A stretch of DNA of 64,000 bases from Ureibacillus yapensis (GCF_003515775.1 NZ_QWEI01000004.1:1-64000); one strand, 5' to 3'; positions 1-9,543 are shown, counted from the first letter of the stretch. Made by a program: numbers and translations. The notes: generated by a model not told the origin, from the letters alone.

Positions 1-49
1 ATTCCCATCAGTCGCCCCATTCTAAAAATTACTTTCTTCTTAATAACAT

Positions 50-124
50 TGGGGTATAGCCAAGCGGTAAGGCAGCGGATTTTGATTCCGTCATGCCCAG
101 GTTCGAATCCTGGTACCCCAGCCA
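50..124 (+). tRNA. tRNA-Gln (anticodon TTG)
   Basis: A full cloverleaf can be folded: the acceptor arm starts with TGGGGTA and closes with TACCCCA, the anticodon loop reads TTTTGAT with TTG at its centre, and the T arm carries GTTCGAATC. Discriminator G is followed by an encoded CCA. It is the first of four closely spaced tRNA genes, and the cluster may extend left of the window. Confidence 0.96.
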
Positions 125-128
125 TTTT

Positions 129-203
129 GCGGAAGTAGTTCAGTGGTAGAACACCACCTTGCCAAGGTGGGGGTCGCGGGTTCGAACCCCGTCTTCCGCT
201 CCA
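129..203 (+). tRNA. tRNA-Gly (anticodon GCC)
   Basis: Acceptor halves GCGGAAG and CTTCCGC pair, the anticodon loop is TTGCCAA (GCC), and the T loop is GTTCGAAC. The CCA end is encoded. It lies 4 bases after tRNA-Gln, so the two are surely processed from one transcript. Confidence 0.96.
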
Positions 204-215
204 CTTATATTGAAT

Positions 216-289
216 GGCGGCATAGCCAAGTGGTAAGGCACAGGTCTGCAACACCTTTATCACCGGTTCAAATCCGGTTGCCGCCTCCA
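216..289 (+). tRNA. tRNA-Cys (anticodon GCA)
   Basis: Acceptor halves GGCGGCA and TGCCGCC pair, the anticodon loop is CTGCAAC (GCA), and the T loop is GTTCAAAT. The CCA end is encoded. Third gene of the tRNA cluster. Confidence 0.96.
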
Positions 290-329
290 TATCTAATAAT
301 CGGATTTCCGATTAACTAATTATTAATTT

Positions 330-411
330 GCCGGTGTGGCGGAATTGGCAGACGCGCACGACTCAAAATCGTGTTCCTTCTGGAGTGCCGGTTCGACCCC
401 GGCCACCGGTA
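330..411 (+). tRNA. tRNA-Leu (anticodon CAA)
   Basis: A class II tRNA with a long variable arm. Acceptor halves GCCGGTG and CACCGGT pair with one terminal G-T, and the anticodon loop is CTCAAAA (CAA). Unlike the three genes before it, no CCA is encoded (the bases after the discriminator A are TCA), so CCA must be added after transcription. Confidence 0.94.
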
Positions 412-426
412 TCAAAAGTTAACAAA

Positions 427-458
427 AACGGTTTCCCAACAATGGGAAGCCGTTTTTT
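427..458 (+). terminator. rho-independent terminator of the tRNA cluster
   Basis: Inverted repeat AACGG-TTTCCC / GGGAA-G-CCGTT around a 6-base loop, followed by six T. It ends the tRNA transcript 16 bases after tRNA-Leu. Confidence 0.9.
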
Positions 459-600
459 GTGCTTAATTACAATTAAAATTGACGAAACGATACTTTGATT
501 GCTTAAGATAGTTACTTCAAAAGAAGCTACAAATTATTCGCCACTCTTATTAATTATTTCTTATTAAGAACCCTTCTGCCAATCTCAATGTAGAGCACCG

Positions 601-744
601 CTTTTTAGAACGGCGGAAGAAGAAAAGCAGTTTGTTCAAGAAGACTTTACGAGGTATATTGAATAGCATGAAGGTGATAAACAATATAAAATCCTTTACG
701 GAATCGGAGAATAGAAGGAACGCGAAGAAGAAAGAAGTGTATAG
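601..744 (+). pseudogene. remnant of an unidentified charged protein
   Basis: Frame 601 reads as a compact charged peptide broken by two in-frame TAG codons (664 and 712), ending with TAG at 742. The stretch AEEEKQFVQEDFTRYIE, then HEGDKQYKILYGIGE, then KEREEERSV looks like true protein sequence rather than random translation. There is no start codon or ribosome binding site in a sensible place. I do not recognise the family. It may equally be a chance open stretch. Confidence 0.3.
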
Positions 745-830
745 TAATAATTCAAAAATAAATCACGACCACTAAGCTTGCAGAGCAACAAAAAATAATG
801 TGGCTCTTTTTTAATTCGTCCATTACATAA

Positions 831-1010
831 TATCCATCGTATAAAAATGATATATCACTAAAAGACTTAAAGGTGAAATTTCAAAAAGCCGCCAGGTGGC
901 AGTTTTGGTTTTCAGATACACACCCAATGAGTTCAACAAACAATTTCAATTACATGAATTATGGTAAAACGAGAAGATATGTTACAGTTTTTACAGAAAA
1001 ATTAATTTAA
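831..1010 (+). pseudogene. C-terminal remnant of an unidentified protein
   Basis: An open stretch of 59 codons follows a TAA at 828 and ends with TAA at 1008-1010. It reads like the C-terminal end of a real protein (it includes RWQFWFSDTHPMSS and GKTRRYVTVFTEKLI) with an aromatic-rich segment that is unlikely by chance in this AT-rich sequence. There is no start codon near its beginning and no ribosome binding site. I do not recognise the family. Confidence 0.3.
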
Positions 1011-1090
1011 TGTTTTTGGAAAAAGTTATTGAAAAATTCACAATATTAAGTTAAACTACAATAAATTACACCATTTTACATTTAAAGACA

Positions 1091-1119
1091 TTGCGTTTAT
1101 CTTGTGTTTTAAATTATAT
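1091..1119 (+). promoter_or_regulatory. possible sigma-A promoter before the first glycine riboswitch
   Basis: TTGCGT, a 17-base gap, then TTATAT. Both boxes are imperfect. The spacing and the position, about 30 bases before the first conserved riboswitch bases, are right. Confidence 0.4.
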
Positions 1120-1150
1120 TAAGAAAAACAATTGAATAGTTACGGTTGAC

Positions 1151-1337
1151 TGTAATGGGAGAGAGTGATGAAGTTCGCCGCCGAAGGAGCAAATTCCATA
1201 AAAGCCTTGGAATAAATCTCTCAGGTAAAAGGAACCATTGCATGACGTAGCTCTGGAGAGCGCATATTGAATATGCCACCGAAGGGGATCCGCTTTTTTG
1301 CGGGACAAGCTTTCAGGTAAAAGGACAGAGAAGGTAG
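1151..1337 (+). promoter_or_regulatory. tandem glycine riboswitch (permease leader)
   Basis: Two glycine aptamers in a row. The first runs from GGGAGAGAG at about 1157 through CCGAAGGAGCAA to TCTCAGGTAAAAGGA. The second starts at GCTCTGGAGAGCGC, contains CACCGAAGGGG and ends with TTTCAGGTAAAAGGACAGAG. The closing stem of aptamer 2 pairs CTCTG with CAGAG, and CAGAG is also part of the 5' arm of the terminator at 1321-1366. Glycine binding should therefore hold that arm and allow read-through, as known for the B. subtilis gcvT riboswitch. The permease gene follows. Confidence 0.93.
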
Positions 1338-1366
1338 ATACATTGCCTTCTTCTGTCCTTTTTTTG
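1321..1366 (+). terminator. riboswitch expression-platform terminator
   Basis: AAGGACAGAGAAGG pairs with CCTTCTTCTGTCCTT around a loop and is followed by seven T. Its left arm overlaps the 3' strand of the last aptamer stem, giving an either/or switch. Confidence 0.88.
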
Positions 1367-1585
1367 TTGCAGAGCCTTCAACCCTACTATACTAGGTCTT
1401 ACTAAATTGTTTAACTCTATTTCTGTGTTTAATGTTTAAGGTAATTGTTTGTGAGAATTATAGAAACATCAGAATTGTCCCTTGAGTTACAACGGAAAAA
1501 GCAGTTACTCAAAGAATCTGCTTGATGGAAGAAACCGATGGGACTGGCCTGTTTCATATATATTATGGGGAGTGAGGGGATTTGT

Positions 1586-2974
1586 ATGGCGGAACAAACA
1601 TTGGCAAGGGGACTAAAAAATAGGCACGTACAATTAATTGCGATTGGTGGGGCAATCGGAACAGGATTATTTCTCGGAGCGGGGAAATCTATACATTTGG
1701 CAGGGCCTTCAATTTTAATAGCCTATATGATTACAGGTGTTATTTGCTTCTTGATCATGCGAGCACTTGGGGAATTACTCTTAAGCAATTTGAATTACCA
1801 TTCTTTTGTTGATTTTGTAAAAGACTATTTAGGGGATATGGCAGCATTTATCACTGGATGGACCTATTGGTTTTGCTGGGTTTCTATTGCAATGGCCGAT
1901 TTAACGGCAATTGGCCTTTATACTCAATATTGGTTTCCTTCAGTCCCTCAGTGGATGCCGGGATTGATCGCGCTTGTTGTTTTGCTGATCATGAACCTTA
2001 CTACTGTTAAGCTTTTTGGAGAGATGGAATTCTGGTTTGCCTTGATTAAAGTTATTGCAATTTTAGCGCTCATCGTTGTTGGTATTTTCATGATTATTAA
2101 AGGATTCTCGACTGACGCTGGTGCATCCAGTTTCACGAATCTGTGGAGTCATGGTGGACTATTCCCAAATGGCATGAACGGTTTTATTCTTTCATTCCAG
2201 ATGGTCGTGTTTGCGTTTGTTGGGATTGAGCTAGTAGGGCTTACTGCAGGTGAAACGGAAAACCCGGAAACAGTTATTCCGAAAGCAATCAATAGTATCC
2301 CGATTCGAGTATTGATTTTCTACATTGGGGCACTGATTGTTATTATGAGTATTTATCCATGGAATAGCATCATTCCAACGGAAAGCCCATTTGTTCAAGT
2401 GTTCATGGTGGTTGGCATCGGTGCAGCTGCTGCTATTGTCAACTTTGTTGTTTTAACATCCGCTGCTTCAGCATGCAACAGCGCTATTTTCAGTACAAGC
2501 CGGATGATGTACTCACTTGCAAAAAATAACAATGCACCGGGTTCATTTACGAAGCTTACTTCCCGTCAAGTACCTTCCAATGCATTGTATTTTTCAAGTA
2601 TTGTTGTTTTGATTGCAGTTGTATTGAATTATATAATGCCAGAAGGAGTATTTACGCTGATTACAAGTATTTCTACAGTGTGCTTTATCTTTATTTGGGG
2701 CATTATGGTCATCAGTCATTTGAAATACCGCAAAACAAGACCGGATCTGGCAAAGGTGAACAAGTTTAAATTGCCGCTTTATCCATTTTCGAATTATGTC
2801 ATTCTTGCATTTTTAGCATTCGTACTTGTCGTGCTTGCTCTTGCGGAAGATACTCGCATTGCTTTATTTGTGACTCCAGTTTGGTTTATTATGTTGATTG
2901 CCATTTATAAGGTGAAGAAAACGGAAGAACCTCAAGCTGCTGAAATGCAAAGTCAAAATGTATCTGATTTGTAA
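1586..2974 (+). CDS. aapA: APC-family amino acid permease, probably glycine/alanine (AapA/CycA type)
   Basis: A 462-residue inner-membrane transporter of the amino acid-polyamine-cation family (AAT subfamily). The N terminus carries the family signature AIGGAIGTGLFLGAGK, and about twelve hydrophobic segments can be counted. AapA of Bacillus and CycA of E. coli import glycine, D-serine and D- or L-alanine with protons. A glycine riboswitch directly upstream supports glycine as a substrate. An in-frame ATG exists at 1538, but the ATG at 1586 follows GTGAGGGGA and gives the usual family N terminus. The exact substrate is inferred from family and riboswitch. Activation by glycine suggests uptake for catabolism rather than for cell-wall supply. 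Confidence 0.88.
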   Translation: MAEQTLARGLKNRHVQLIAIGGAIGTGLFLGAGKSIHLAGPSILIAYMITGVICFLIMRALGELLLSNLNYHSFVDFVKDYLGDMAAFITGWTYWFCWVSIAMADLTAIGLYTQYWFPSVPQWMPGLIALVVLLIMNLTTVKLFGEMEFWFALIKVIAILALIVVGIFMIIKGFSTDAGASSFTNLWSHGGLFPNGMNGFILSFQMVVFAFVGIELVGLTAGETENPETVIPKAINSIPIRVLIFYIGALIVIMSIYPWNSIIPTESPFVQVFMVVGIGAAAAIVNFVVLTSAASACNSAIFSTSRMMYSLAKNNNAPGSFTKLTSRQVPSNALYFSSIVVLIAVVLNYIMPEGVFTLITSISTVCFIFIWGIMVISHLKYRKTRPDLAKVNKFKLPLYPFSNYVILAFLAFVLVVLALAEDTRIALFVTPVWFIMLIAIYKVKKTEEPQAAEMQSQNVSDL

Positions 2975-3035
2975 GGTTAATTTTCTCAAAATTTAAAATT
3001 ATTTTAAAATAAGATGTAAACGCTTTAAAAAAGTA

Positions 3036-3064
3036 TTGACATATCCATTTTATATCAATATTGT
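3036..3064 (+). promoter_or_regulatory. sigma-A promoter of the glyA-gcv operon
   Basis: Perfect -35 box TTGACA, 17-base spacer, -10 box TATTGT. The predicted start falls about 30 bases before the second glycine riboswitch. Confidence 0.7.
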
Positions 3065-3103
3065 TAATGTATAGAAAATTCAATTAAATATTGCGGATGA
3101 TGG

Positions 3104-3292
3104 TTGTGGGAGAGTGCAAGATAGCGAGCCACCGAAGGAGCAAGTTCCAAAAAGACCCTTGGAACAAATCTCTCAGGTAGATGGAACCACAACTGGACGC
3201 ACCTCTGGAGAGCGCGTATCATGCATACGCCACCAACGGGGAAAGCTCCAAAATGGAGTTAAACTCTCAGGTACAAGGACAGAGAAGGGTAG
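3104..3292 (+). promoter_or_regulatory. tandem glycine riboswitch (glyA-gcv leader)
   Basis: Two aptamers built like those at 1151-1337: GGGAGAG, then CCACCGAAGGAGCAAGTTCC, then TCTCAGGTAGATGGAAC; next CTCTGGAGAGCGCG, CCACCAACGGGGAAA and CTCTCAGGTACAAGGACAGAG. The closing CAGAG again overlaps the terminator 5' arm, so glycine should turn the operon on. The two leaders are clearly related but differ in the loops, so they are old paralogues rather than a recent copy. Confidence 0.94.
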
Positions 3293-3327
3293 AGAAAACA
3301 TTGCTACCTTTTTCTGTTCTTTTTTTG
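3277..3327 (+). terminator. riboswitch expression-platform terminator
   Basis: AGGACAGAGAAGGGTAG pairs, with some G-U pairs, to CTACCTTTTTCTGTTCT around the loop AGAAAACATTG and is followed by seven T. Confidence 0.88.
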
Positions 3328-3392
3328 TGTTTAAAAAAGGTAGTGTTTGAGACTTTGGACAAATTCGAAAAACATTCAAGGAGGAGTTTAAT

Positions 3393-4643
3393 ATGAGTTT
3401 ACAACAAAATGATTCAACGATTTTTGAAGCGATTAAAAAGGAGCAAGACCGCCAGCATCAAACATTGGAATTAATCGCATCAGAAAACTTTGTGAGTGAA
3501 GATGTGTTGGAAGCAATGGGAAGTGTAATGACCAATAAATATGCGGAAGGGTATCCAGGAAAGCGTTATTATGGCGGCTGTGAATTTGTGGATGTAGCAG
3601 AACAAGCAGCGATTGATCGCTTAACGGAGTTGTTTGGCGCTAAATATGCAAACGTTCAACCCCATTCGGGTGCACAAGCGAACTTTGCCGTGTTTTTTGC
3701 TTTGCTTCAGCCGGGCGATAAAATCATGGGAATGAACCTGTCGCAAGGTGGACATTTAACGCATGGAAGCCCTGTTAGTGTTTCAGGGAAGTGGTTCGAG
3801 GTTGTGTCATATGGCGTAAAAGAAGATACGCATTTGATTGATTATGATGAGGTGGAAGAACTTGCGATAAAAGAACAGCCAAAATTGATTATTGCAGGTG
3901 CAAGTGCATATCCAAGAACAATCGATTTTGCACGCTTCAGACAAATTGCCGATCGAGTTGGCGCAAAATTCATGGTGGATATGGCGCATATTGCAGGTCT
4001 TGTTGCAGCTGGTGTTCATCCATCGCCGGTTCCATATGCTGATGTTGTAACAAGCACTACGCATAAAACGTTGAGAGGGCCTCGCGGCGGCATCATTTTA
4101 TCAAACGATGAAGAGATTATTAAAGCGATTAATAAGTCGGTGTTTCCAGGAATTCAAGGCGGTCCCCTTATGCACATCATTGCTGCTAAAGCGGTTGCGT
4201 TTAATGAAGCTTTACAACCAAGCTTTAAAGATTATGCAAAACAAGTCATCGAAAATGCTAAAACACTAAGTGAAACATTATTGAACGAAGGTGCAGCGCT
4301 TGTTTCTGGGGGCACTGACAACCATATTGTTTTGTTGGATGTTCGCCCGTGGAGCTTAACAGGAAAAGAAGCCGAGAAGTTGCTGGAAGAGGCAGGAATT
4401 ACGACGAACAAAAACACGATTCCATATGACCCTGAAAAGCCATTTGTAACAAGTGGTGTCCGCATGGGAACAGCAGCTTTGACAACTCGTGGCATGAAGC
4501 AGGAAGAAATGGTTGAAATCGGGCAAGTGATTGCTGCTGTTCTGAAGAGTAAAGGGGACAAAGCAGTTCTTGAGCAAGCACAAGAAAGAATCAAAGCAAT
4601 TTGCGAGGCCTTTCCCTTATTCCAACAGTCGGTTACTGTGTGA
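3393..4643 (+). CDS. glyA: serine hydroxymethyltransferase
   Basis: A 416-residue, full-length PLP enzyme that interconverts serine plus tetrahydrofolate with glycine plus 5,10-methylene-tetrahydrofolate. Visible signatures are ELIASENF at the N terminus, the Asp-His pair in [10 protein letters not shown] and the PLP-binding lysine K225 in [22 protein letters not shown] lies 7 bases before the ATG. It is the first gene behind the glycine riboswitch and is followed by gcvT without a terminator. Its placement suggests that, with the cleavage system, it converts two glycines to one serine. A second, housekeeping glyA elsewhere in the chromosome would be expected but cannot be seen here. Confidence 0.96.
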   Translation: MSLQQNDSTIFEAIKKEQDRQHQTLELIASENFVSEDVLEAMGSVMTNKYAEGYPGKRYYGGCEFVDVAEQAAIDRLTELFGAKYANVQPHSGAQANFAVFFALLQPGDKIMGMNLSQGGHLTHGSPVSVSGKWFEVVSYGVKEDTHLIDYDEVEELAIKEQPKLIIAGASAYPRTIDFARFRQIADRVGAKFMVDMAHIAGLVAAGVHPSPVPYADVVTSTTHKTLRGPRGGIILSNDEEIIKAINKSVFPGIQGGPLMHIIAAKAVAFNEALQPSFKDYAKQVIENAKTLSETLLNEGAALVSGGTDNHIVLLDVRPWSLTGKEAEKLLEEAGITTNKNTIPYDPEKPFVTSGVRMGTAALTTRGMKQEEMVEIGQVIAAVLKSKGDKAVLEQAQERIKAICEAFPLFQQSVTV

Positions 4644-4721
4644 TAAAAAATCTTAATAGATTTAGCATTTCAAAGCGGAAGAATTGCAAATTCGCAAAAA
4701 ATATAGGCAGGGGGTAGTTCA

Positions 4722-5834
4722 GTGAGTACGGAAGCAGCATTAAAGCAAACACCTCTTTTTGAAGTATATGAGAAGTACGGTGGGAAAGTAATTGATTTTG
4801 GTGGTTGGGCACTGCCGGTACAGTTTTCCGGCATTTTGGAAGAACATGCGGCGGTTCGAACAGAAGCGGGACTTTTTGATGTCTCTCATATGGGAGAAGT
4901 GCTCGTGGTAGGCAAAGATGCAGAGAGTTACATCAACTACCTTGTCACAAACGATGTCACAACTCTCGAAGTTAATCAGGCGCAGTATACAGCAATGTGC
5001 TATCCGGATGGCGGTACGGTTGATGATTTACTGGTGTACAAATTAGCGAATCAAAAATATTTGCTTGTCATTAATGCAGCGAATATAGAGAAAGATTACG
5101 ACTGGATGAGGCAGCATGTAAAAGGAGAAGTAACACTCCAAAATATTTCAGATGACACTGCTCAGCTTGCCATTCAAGGTCCAAAGGCAGAGACTATTTT
5201 ACAAAAGCTAACGGAAACCGACTTATCCGAAATTCGCCCGTTTGAATTCGCTCAACAGGTCACTGTTTCCGGCATTGCAAATATCCTTGTATCGCGTACG
5301 GGTTATACGGGAGAAGATGGCTTTGAACTATACTTGGCAGCCGATCAGGTAGCTGCACTTTGGGAAAAGCTGCTGGAAGCTGGCAGTGAAGAAGGTTTAA
5401 AACCATGCGGATTAGGTGCACGTGATACACTTCGCCTGGAAGCGCGACTTGCCCTTTATGGCCAAGATATTAGCAGCGAAATAAGTCCGCTCGAAGCAGG
5501 AATCGGCTTTGTCGTCAAAACGAAAAAGGAAAGTGATTTTATCGCGAAAGATGTTCTTGCAGCACAGAGAAAAGAAGGGGTAAAGCGAAAATTGGTTGGC
5601 ATCGAAGTAATAGGACGTGGAATTCCACGCCATGGGTACAAAGTGGTTTCGGAAGGTGGAGATGAAATTGGCTTCGTCACATCCGGCACACAATCACCCA
5701 CGTTGAAGAAAAGTATAGGGCTTGCTTTAATCTCAACGGAATACGCCGTAGTGGGGACACCGCTAAAAGTGGAAATCCGGAACAAACCAATTGAAGCCAT
5801 CGTTGTAAAAGCCCCTTTCTATAAAAGAGGCTAA
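4722..5834 (+). CDS. gcvT: glycine cleavage system T protein (aminomethyltransferase)
   Basis: A 370-residue enzyme that transfers the methylene group from aminomethyl-lipoyl-GcvH to tetrahydrofolate and releases ammonia. Family features are FDVSHMGEV near residue 52, the folate-binding segment [13 protein letters not shown] and the C-terminal barrel ending [11 protein letters not shown]. The start is GTG, with GGGGG 6-7 bases upstream and a following peptide that fits the family N terminus. It sits 78 bases after glyA with no convincing terminator between them. Confidence 0.95.
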   Translation: MSTEAALKQTPLFEVYEKYGGKVIDFGGWALPVQFSGILEEHAAVRTEAGLFDVSHMGEVLVVGKDAESYINYLVTNDVTTLEVNQAQYTAMCYPDGGTVDDLLVYKLANQKYLLVINAANIEKDYDWMRQHVKGEVTLQNISDDTAQLAIQGPKAETILQKLTETDLSEIRPFEFAQQVTVSGIANILVSRTGYTGEDGFELYLAADQVAALWEKLLEAGSEEGLKPCGLGARDTLRLEARLALYGQDISSEISPLEAGIGFVVKTKKESDFIAKDVLAAQRKEGVKRKLVGIEVIGRGIPRHGYKVVSEGGDEIGFVTSGTQSPTLKKSIGLALISTEYAVVGTPLKVEIRNKPIEAIVVKAPFYKRG

Positions 5835-5842
5835 TAAAAGAA

Positions 5843-5881
5843 TTTGCATACAGGCGACTGTAAGGGATCACTGTATGCAAA
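5843..5881 (+). other. strong hairpin between gcvT and gcvH
   Basis: Perfect 11-base inverted repeat TTTGCATACAG / CTGTATGCAAA around a 17-base loop, followed by CTCTCTTTAAA, not by a true T run. It could be a weak terminator, an RNase processing site or a 3'-end stabiliser that adjusts the ratio of gcvT to the downstream genes. Which of these applies cannot be decided from sequence. Confidence 0.6.
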
Positions 5882-5944
5882 CTCTCTTTAAAATTATCTG
5901 AATTGTACGACTTTTAAATTTGCAAGGGGAAGGAAGAATGGACA

Positions 5945-6340
5945 ATGACAAAAGCGACAGCGAATTTATTATATAGCAAGGAACATGAGTGGGTATTGCA
6001 ATTAGACGGAAATCGAGTACGTATTGGCATTTCTGATTTTGCGCAAGAGGCATTGGGGGATATCGTTTTTGTTGAAAACCCCGAAATCGATGCTGAAATT
6101 TCAGCTAATGAAGCAGTGGGAACGATTGAATCCGTTAAAGCGGTTTCGGAAATCTTTACACCTTTATCGGGTACGGTTGTCTCCGTCAATGATGTGTTGG
6201 AAGATGCTCCGGAGACAATCAATGAAGAGCCATTTGAAGCAGGCTGGTTATTCGAATTGGAAATGTCCAATCCAGAAGAGTTGGAAACATTGATGAACGA
6301 AGATCAGTACCAAGCATTTACGAATGAAGGAGAGAATTGA
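5945..6340 (+). CDS. gcvH: glycine cleavage system H protein (lipoyl carrier)
   Basis: A 131-residue lipoyl-domain protein that shuttles the aminomethyl group between P, T and L proteins and, in Bacillus, is also the entry point for octanoyl transfer in lipoate synthesis. The lipoylated lysine is K65 in [12 protein letters not shown] and [13 protein letters not shown] are family hallmarks. In B. subtilis gcvH lies apart from gcvT-gcvPA-gcvPB (family knowledge); here it is inside the operon, so it should also be raised by glycine. AAGGGGAAGGAAG precedes the start. Confidence 0.96.
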   Translation: MTKATANLLYSKEHEWVLQLDGNRVRIGISDFAQEALGDIVFVENPEIDAEISANEAVGTIESVKAVSEIFTPLSGTVVSVNDVLEDAPETINEEPFEAGWLFELEMSNPEELETLMNEDQYQAFTNEGEN

Positions 6341-6341
6341 T

Positions 6342-7694
6342 ATGTCAAACACTTATAGATATCTTCCTGATACGACACAAGATCAAGAAGAAATGTTGGC
6401 TGCTCTGAATATCTCCTCCATCGATGTGCTATTTGAAGATATCCCGGCTGAAATTCGACTTCAAGGCGAATTGGCTATTCCCGATGCTGTTTCAGAACCG
6501 CTTTTAATGAAAAAAATGATTCAGCTCTCAGCCAAAAACAAAAATGCCAATCATTATCCGACTTTCTTGGGTGCGGGTACATATGACCACTACATACCTA
6601 ATGTTGTTGACCATATGCTGCTGCGTTCCGAATTTTATACGGCGTATACTCCCTACCAGCCTGAGATTAGCCAAGGTGAGCTGCAAGCCATTTTTGAATT
6701 TCAAACGATGGTCTGCGAATTGACAGGAATGGATGTAGCCAACTCTTCCATGTATGACGGCTTTACATCGCTCGCAGAAGCGGCTTCTCTTGCCGTAGCA
6801 TCGACAAGACGTTCAAAAGTACTCGTATCGAAAGCGGTCCATCCTGAATCACGCGCTATTTTACAGACAGTAGCAGCCGGTCCGGGATATGCAGTGGAAG
6901 AAGTAAATCTCGTCAATGAGGTTACCGATTTAAATCAATTAGGCCAACAAATTGATAAAAACACGGCAGCTGTCATTGTTCAATATCCAAATTTCTTTGG
7001 TTCAATTGAAGATTTAGCGGAAGTGAAGAAAATCGCTGCAGAAAATGGCGCTTTATTCATTGTAAGTGCCAACCCGTTGGCATTGGCGCTTTTGCAAACA
7101 CCTGGCCACTTTGGAGCAGATATTGTGGTAGGCGATATGCAGCCGTTGGGAATCCCGATGTCCTTTGGCGGCCCGCATTGCGGTTATTTTGCAGTTAGCA
7201 AAAAATATATGCGCAAAATTCCTGGCCGTATCGTAGGGCAAACAGAAGATGAAAGCGGAAAACGAGGGTTTGTATTAACGCTTCAAGCACGCGAGCAGCA
7301 TATTCGCCGTGATAAAGCAACGTCCAATATCTGCTCGAATCAGGCATTAAATGCTCTTGCTTCTTCCATTTGTATGTCGGCGCTTGGTAAACAGGGGATT
7401 CGCCGTATGGCACAGCTAAACTTCGAGAAAGCAGATTACGCTGCAAAAGCTCTTGAGAAAAAAGGCTTTACCATTATCAACAAAGCACCATTCTTTAACG
7501 AATTTGTTGTCGAGCTTCCTTGTCCGGTAAAAGAAGTCAATGCAAAGCTTATCAAAGCGGGTATTATTGGGGGCTTTGATTTAGGAAAGGATTATGGTTT
7601 GGAAAATCAAATGCTGCTGGCAGTAACGGAACAGCGCACAAAAGAAGAAATTGACAAATTGATCGAAGTATTGGAGGCAGTTGTAAATGGTTGA
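6342..7694 (+). CDS. gcvPA: glycine dehydrogenase (decarboxylating) subunit 1
   Basis: A 450-residue N-terminal half of the split P protein, which decarboxylates glycine with GcvPB and loads the remaining aminomethyl group onto GcvH. It starts with [15 protein letters not shown] and contains [13 protein letters not shown] and [20 protein letters not shown], typical of GcvPA. The ATG at 6342 is preferred over an in-frame ATG at 6324, because AAGGAGA at 6327-6333 serves it at normal spacing. It begins 1 base after the gcvH stop and overlaps gcvPB by 8 bases, which suggests coupled translation. Confidence 0.95.
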   Translation: MSNTYRYLPDTTQDQEEMLAALNISSIDVLFEDIPAEIRLQGELAIPDAVSEPLLMKKMIQLSAKNKNANHYPTFLGAGTYDHYIPNVVDHMLLRSEFYTAYTPYQPEISQGELQAIFEFQTMVCELTGMDVANSSMYDGFTSLAEAASLAVASTRRSKVLVSKAVHPESRAILQTVAAGPGYAVEEVNLVNEVTDLNQLGQQIDKNTAAVIVQYPNFFGSIEDLAEVKKIAAENGALFIVSANPLALALLQTPGHFGADIVVGDMQPLGIPMSFGGPHCGYFAVSKKYMRKIPGRIVGQTEDESGKRGFVLTLQAREQHIRRDKATSNICSNQALNALASSICMSALGKQGIRRMAQLNFEKADYAAKALEKKGFTIINKAPFFNEFVVELPCPVKEVNAKLIKAGIIGGFDLGKDYGLENQMLLAVTEQRTKEEIDKLIEVLEAVVNG

Positions 7695-9177
7695 ATATAA
7701 TGATCTGATTTTTGAAATTAGTCGTCAGGGCCGTGTTGGTTCGAATCTGCCTGAAAGCGATGTTGGCCATGTTGATTTACAGGATAAACTGCCAAAGCAT
7801 TTAATTCGCGACGTACCGGCGGAGCTGCCGGAAGTATCGGAGCTGCAGATCGCGCGCCACTACACAGCGCTTTCTAATAAAAACCACGGGATTGATAATG
7901 GATTCTATCCGCTTGGTTCTTGTACGATGAAGTACAATCCGAAAATCAATGAAACGGTTGCGCGGCTGGAAGGCTTTAGCCGTATCCATCCCTATCAGCC
8001 AGTGGAAACGGTTCAAGGCGCCTTGGAAGTTTTGTATGAATTGCAAGAAGAGCTGGCTGTCATCACAGGAATGGATGCGGTAACGCTTCAACCTTCAGCG
8101 GGAGCCCAAGGTGAATGGACAGGATTAATGATGGTGAAGGCGTATCATGCCCAAAAAGGGGAAACAAGAACAAAAGTGCTTGTTCCGGATTCTGCTCATG
8201 GAACAAATCCTGCAAGTGCAACAGTTGCCGGCTTTGAAACGATCACCATTCCTTCCAATAAAAACGGGTTGGTTGACCTGGAAGAATTAAAGAAGCACGT
8301 CGGAAGCGATACAGCCGCTCTTATGCTGACAAATCCAAATACACTTGGATTGTTTGAAACAGAAATTCTGGAAATCGCAGAAGTTGTTCATGAGGCAGGC
8401 GGGTTATTATACTATGATGGAGCTAATGCCAATGCGATTTTAGGAAAAACAACGCCGGGAAGCATGGGCTTTGACATCGTGCATTTGAATCTTCATAAGA
8501 CGTTTACAGGGCCGCATGGCGGTGGCGGACCGGGAGCTGGTCCGGTTGGAGTGAAAGCAAAACTTATTCCTTACTTGCCGGTGCCGCGCGTTGAAAAAGA
8601 GAACGATCAATATGTATTGAATTATAATGAGCCGCTTTCCATTGGTCGCGTGAAAGGATATTATGGCAACTTCGGCATTCTATTGCGTGCATATACTTAT
8701 ATTCGCACGATGGGGAATGTTGGATTGCGTGAAGTATCGGAAAGTGCCGTGCTGCATGCCAATTACCTTCGTAAAAGACTGGAGCCTTACTTTGATGCAC
8801 CATATTCGCAAGTTTGCAAGCATGAATTTGTATTATCCGGCTCCAGACAGAAAAAGCTGGGTGTAAGAACGTTGGATATGGCAAAACGCCTGCTTGACTT
8901 TGGATACCATCCGCCAACAATCTACTTCCCTTTAAATGTAGAGGAATGTTTAATGATTGAGCCGACTGAAACAGAGTCCAAAGAAACATTGGATGCCTTT
9001 GCGGATGTCATGATTCAAATCGCCAAAGAAGTAGAGGAAAATCCATCTGTTGTATTGGAGGCCCCACATACTACCGTAATTGGCCGATTGGATGAAGTAA
9101 AGGCCGCAAGACAGCCAATCTTGCGTTATGTAAAAGAGGAAGCGGCAGAGAGAGAAAAAGAGTTTGCAAGATCATAA
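7687..9177 (+). CDS. gcvPB: glycine dehydrogenase (decarboxylating) subunit 2
   Basis: A 496-residue C-terminal half of the split P protein, carrying the PLP site. The cofactor lysine is in [31 protein letters not shown] near residue 73 and [11 protein letters not shown] are strong family marks. It overlaps gcvPA. Only a small hairpin without a T run separates it from the next gene, so transcription probably continues. Confidence 0.96.
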   Translation: MVEYNDLIFEISRQGRVGSNLPESDVGHVDLQDKLPKHLIRDVPAELPEVSELQIARHYTALSNKNHGIDNGFYPLGSCTMKYNPKINETVARLEGFSRIHPYQPVETVQGALEVLYELQEELAVITGMDAVTLQPSAGAQGEWTGLMMVKAYHAQKGETRTKVLVPDSAHGTNPASATVAGFETITIPSNKNGLVDLEELKKHVGSDTAALMLTNPNTLGLFETEILEIAEVVHEAGGLLYYDGANANAILGKTTPGSMGFDIVHLNLHKTFTGPHGGGGPGAGPVGVKAKLIPYLPVPRVEKENDQYVLNYNEPLSIGRVKGYYGNFGILLRAYTYIRTMGNVGLREVSESAVLHANYLRKRLEPYFDAPYSQVCKHEFVLSGSRQKKLGVRTLDMAKRLLDFGYHPPTIYFPLNVEECLMIEPTETESKETLDAFADVMIQIAKEVEENPSVVLEAPHTTVIGRLDEVKAARQPILRYVKEEAAEREKEFARS

Positions 9178-9231
9178 AGTAGAATCTCCTTCGGTGGAGG
9201 GGAACTTTCACTATAAACATGGAGGGGTTCG

Positions 9232-9543
9232 ATGATGATTACAATAACAGAGGCAGCGATGAACAAACTAAAAGAAATCATGTTAAGGGAAGGACAATCT
9301 CCTCGACTTGATGCAGATGTAGCCGGCGGATGTGGGATGTCTGTGAAGTTATCGCTTGTATTTGATGAGCCACGACTCAACGATACGAATATTGAGTATG
9401 AAGGTATTCAATTTAAGATGGATCATTTTACAAAACGCTATTTAAATGAAGAAACGTTAATTGATTATACAAATGCAACCGGCTTTCTCGTTGGAGATAG
9501 TTTTGAAGCAAGTGCATGTTCAATTGATCTAGATATCTTGTAA
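9232..9543 (+). CDS. HesB/IscA-like Fe-S biogenesis-family protein
   Basis: A 103-residue protein of the HesB/YadR/YfhF type (A-type Fe-S carrier fold). It starts MITITEAAMNKLKEI and has a glycine-rich turn GGCGMS and a C-terminal cysteine in SACSIDL. Classical IscA has three cysteines, with a CxC pair near the end; here only one cysteine remains at each position, as in YqkB-type proteins. It is the last gene of the glycine operon. Whether it helps glycine cleavage, for example through Fe-S-dependent lipoate synthesis, is inference. GGAGGGG precedes the start. Confidence 0.75.
   Translation: MMITITEAAMNKLKEIMLREGQSPRLDADVAGGCGMSVKLSLVFDEPRLNDTNIEYEGIQFKMDHFTKRYLNEETLIDYTNATGFLVGDSFEASACSIDLDIL

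Larger units (their letters stand above)
459..1090. other. AT-rich region with decayed coding debris
   Basis: No intact gene is visible between the tRNA terminator and the first riboswitch promoter. Two short protein-like stretches (601-744 and 831-1010) are listed separately. The rest is AT-rich with stops in all frames. Such debris next to a tRNA cluster is a usual scar of an old insertion that has since decayed; that history is inference. Confidence 0.5.

Noticed and set aside
1114-1308. Minus-strand open frame across the first glycine riboswitch
   Set aside because: It is antisense to a conserved structured RNA and has no ribosome binding site or family resemblance.
3114-3396. Several open frames on both strands within the second riboswitch
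   Set aside because: They follow the conserved aptamer sequence, so their openness reflects the RNA and not protein coding.
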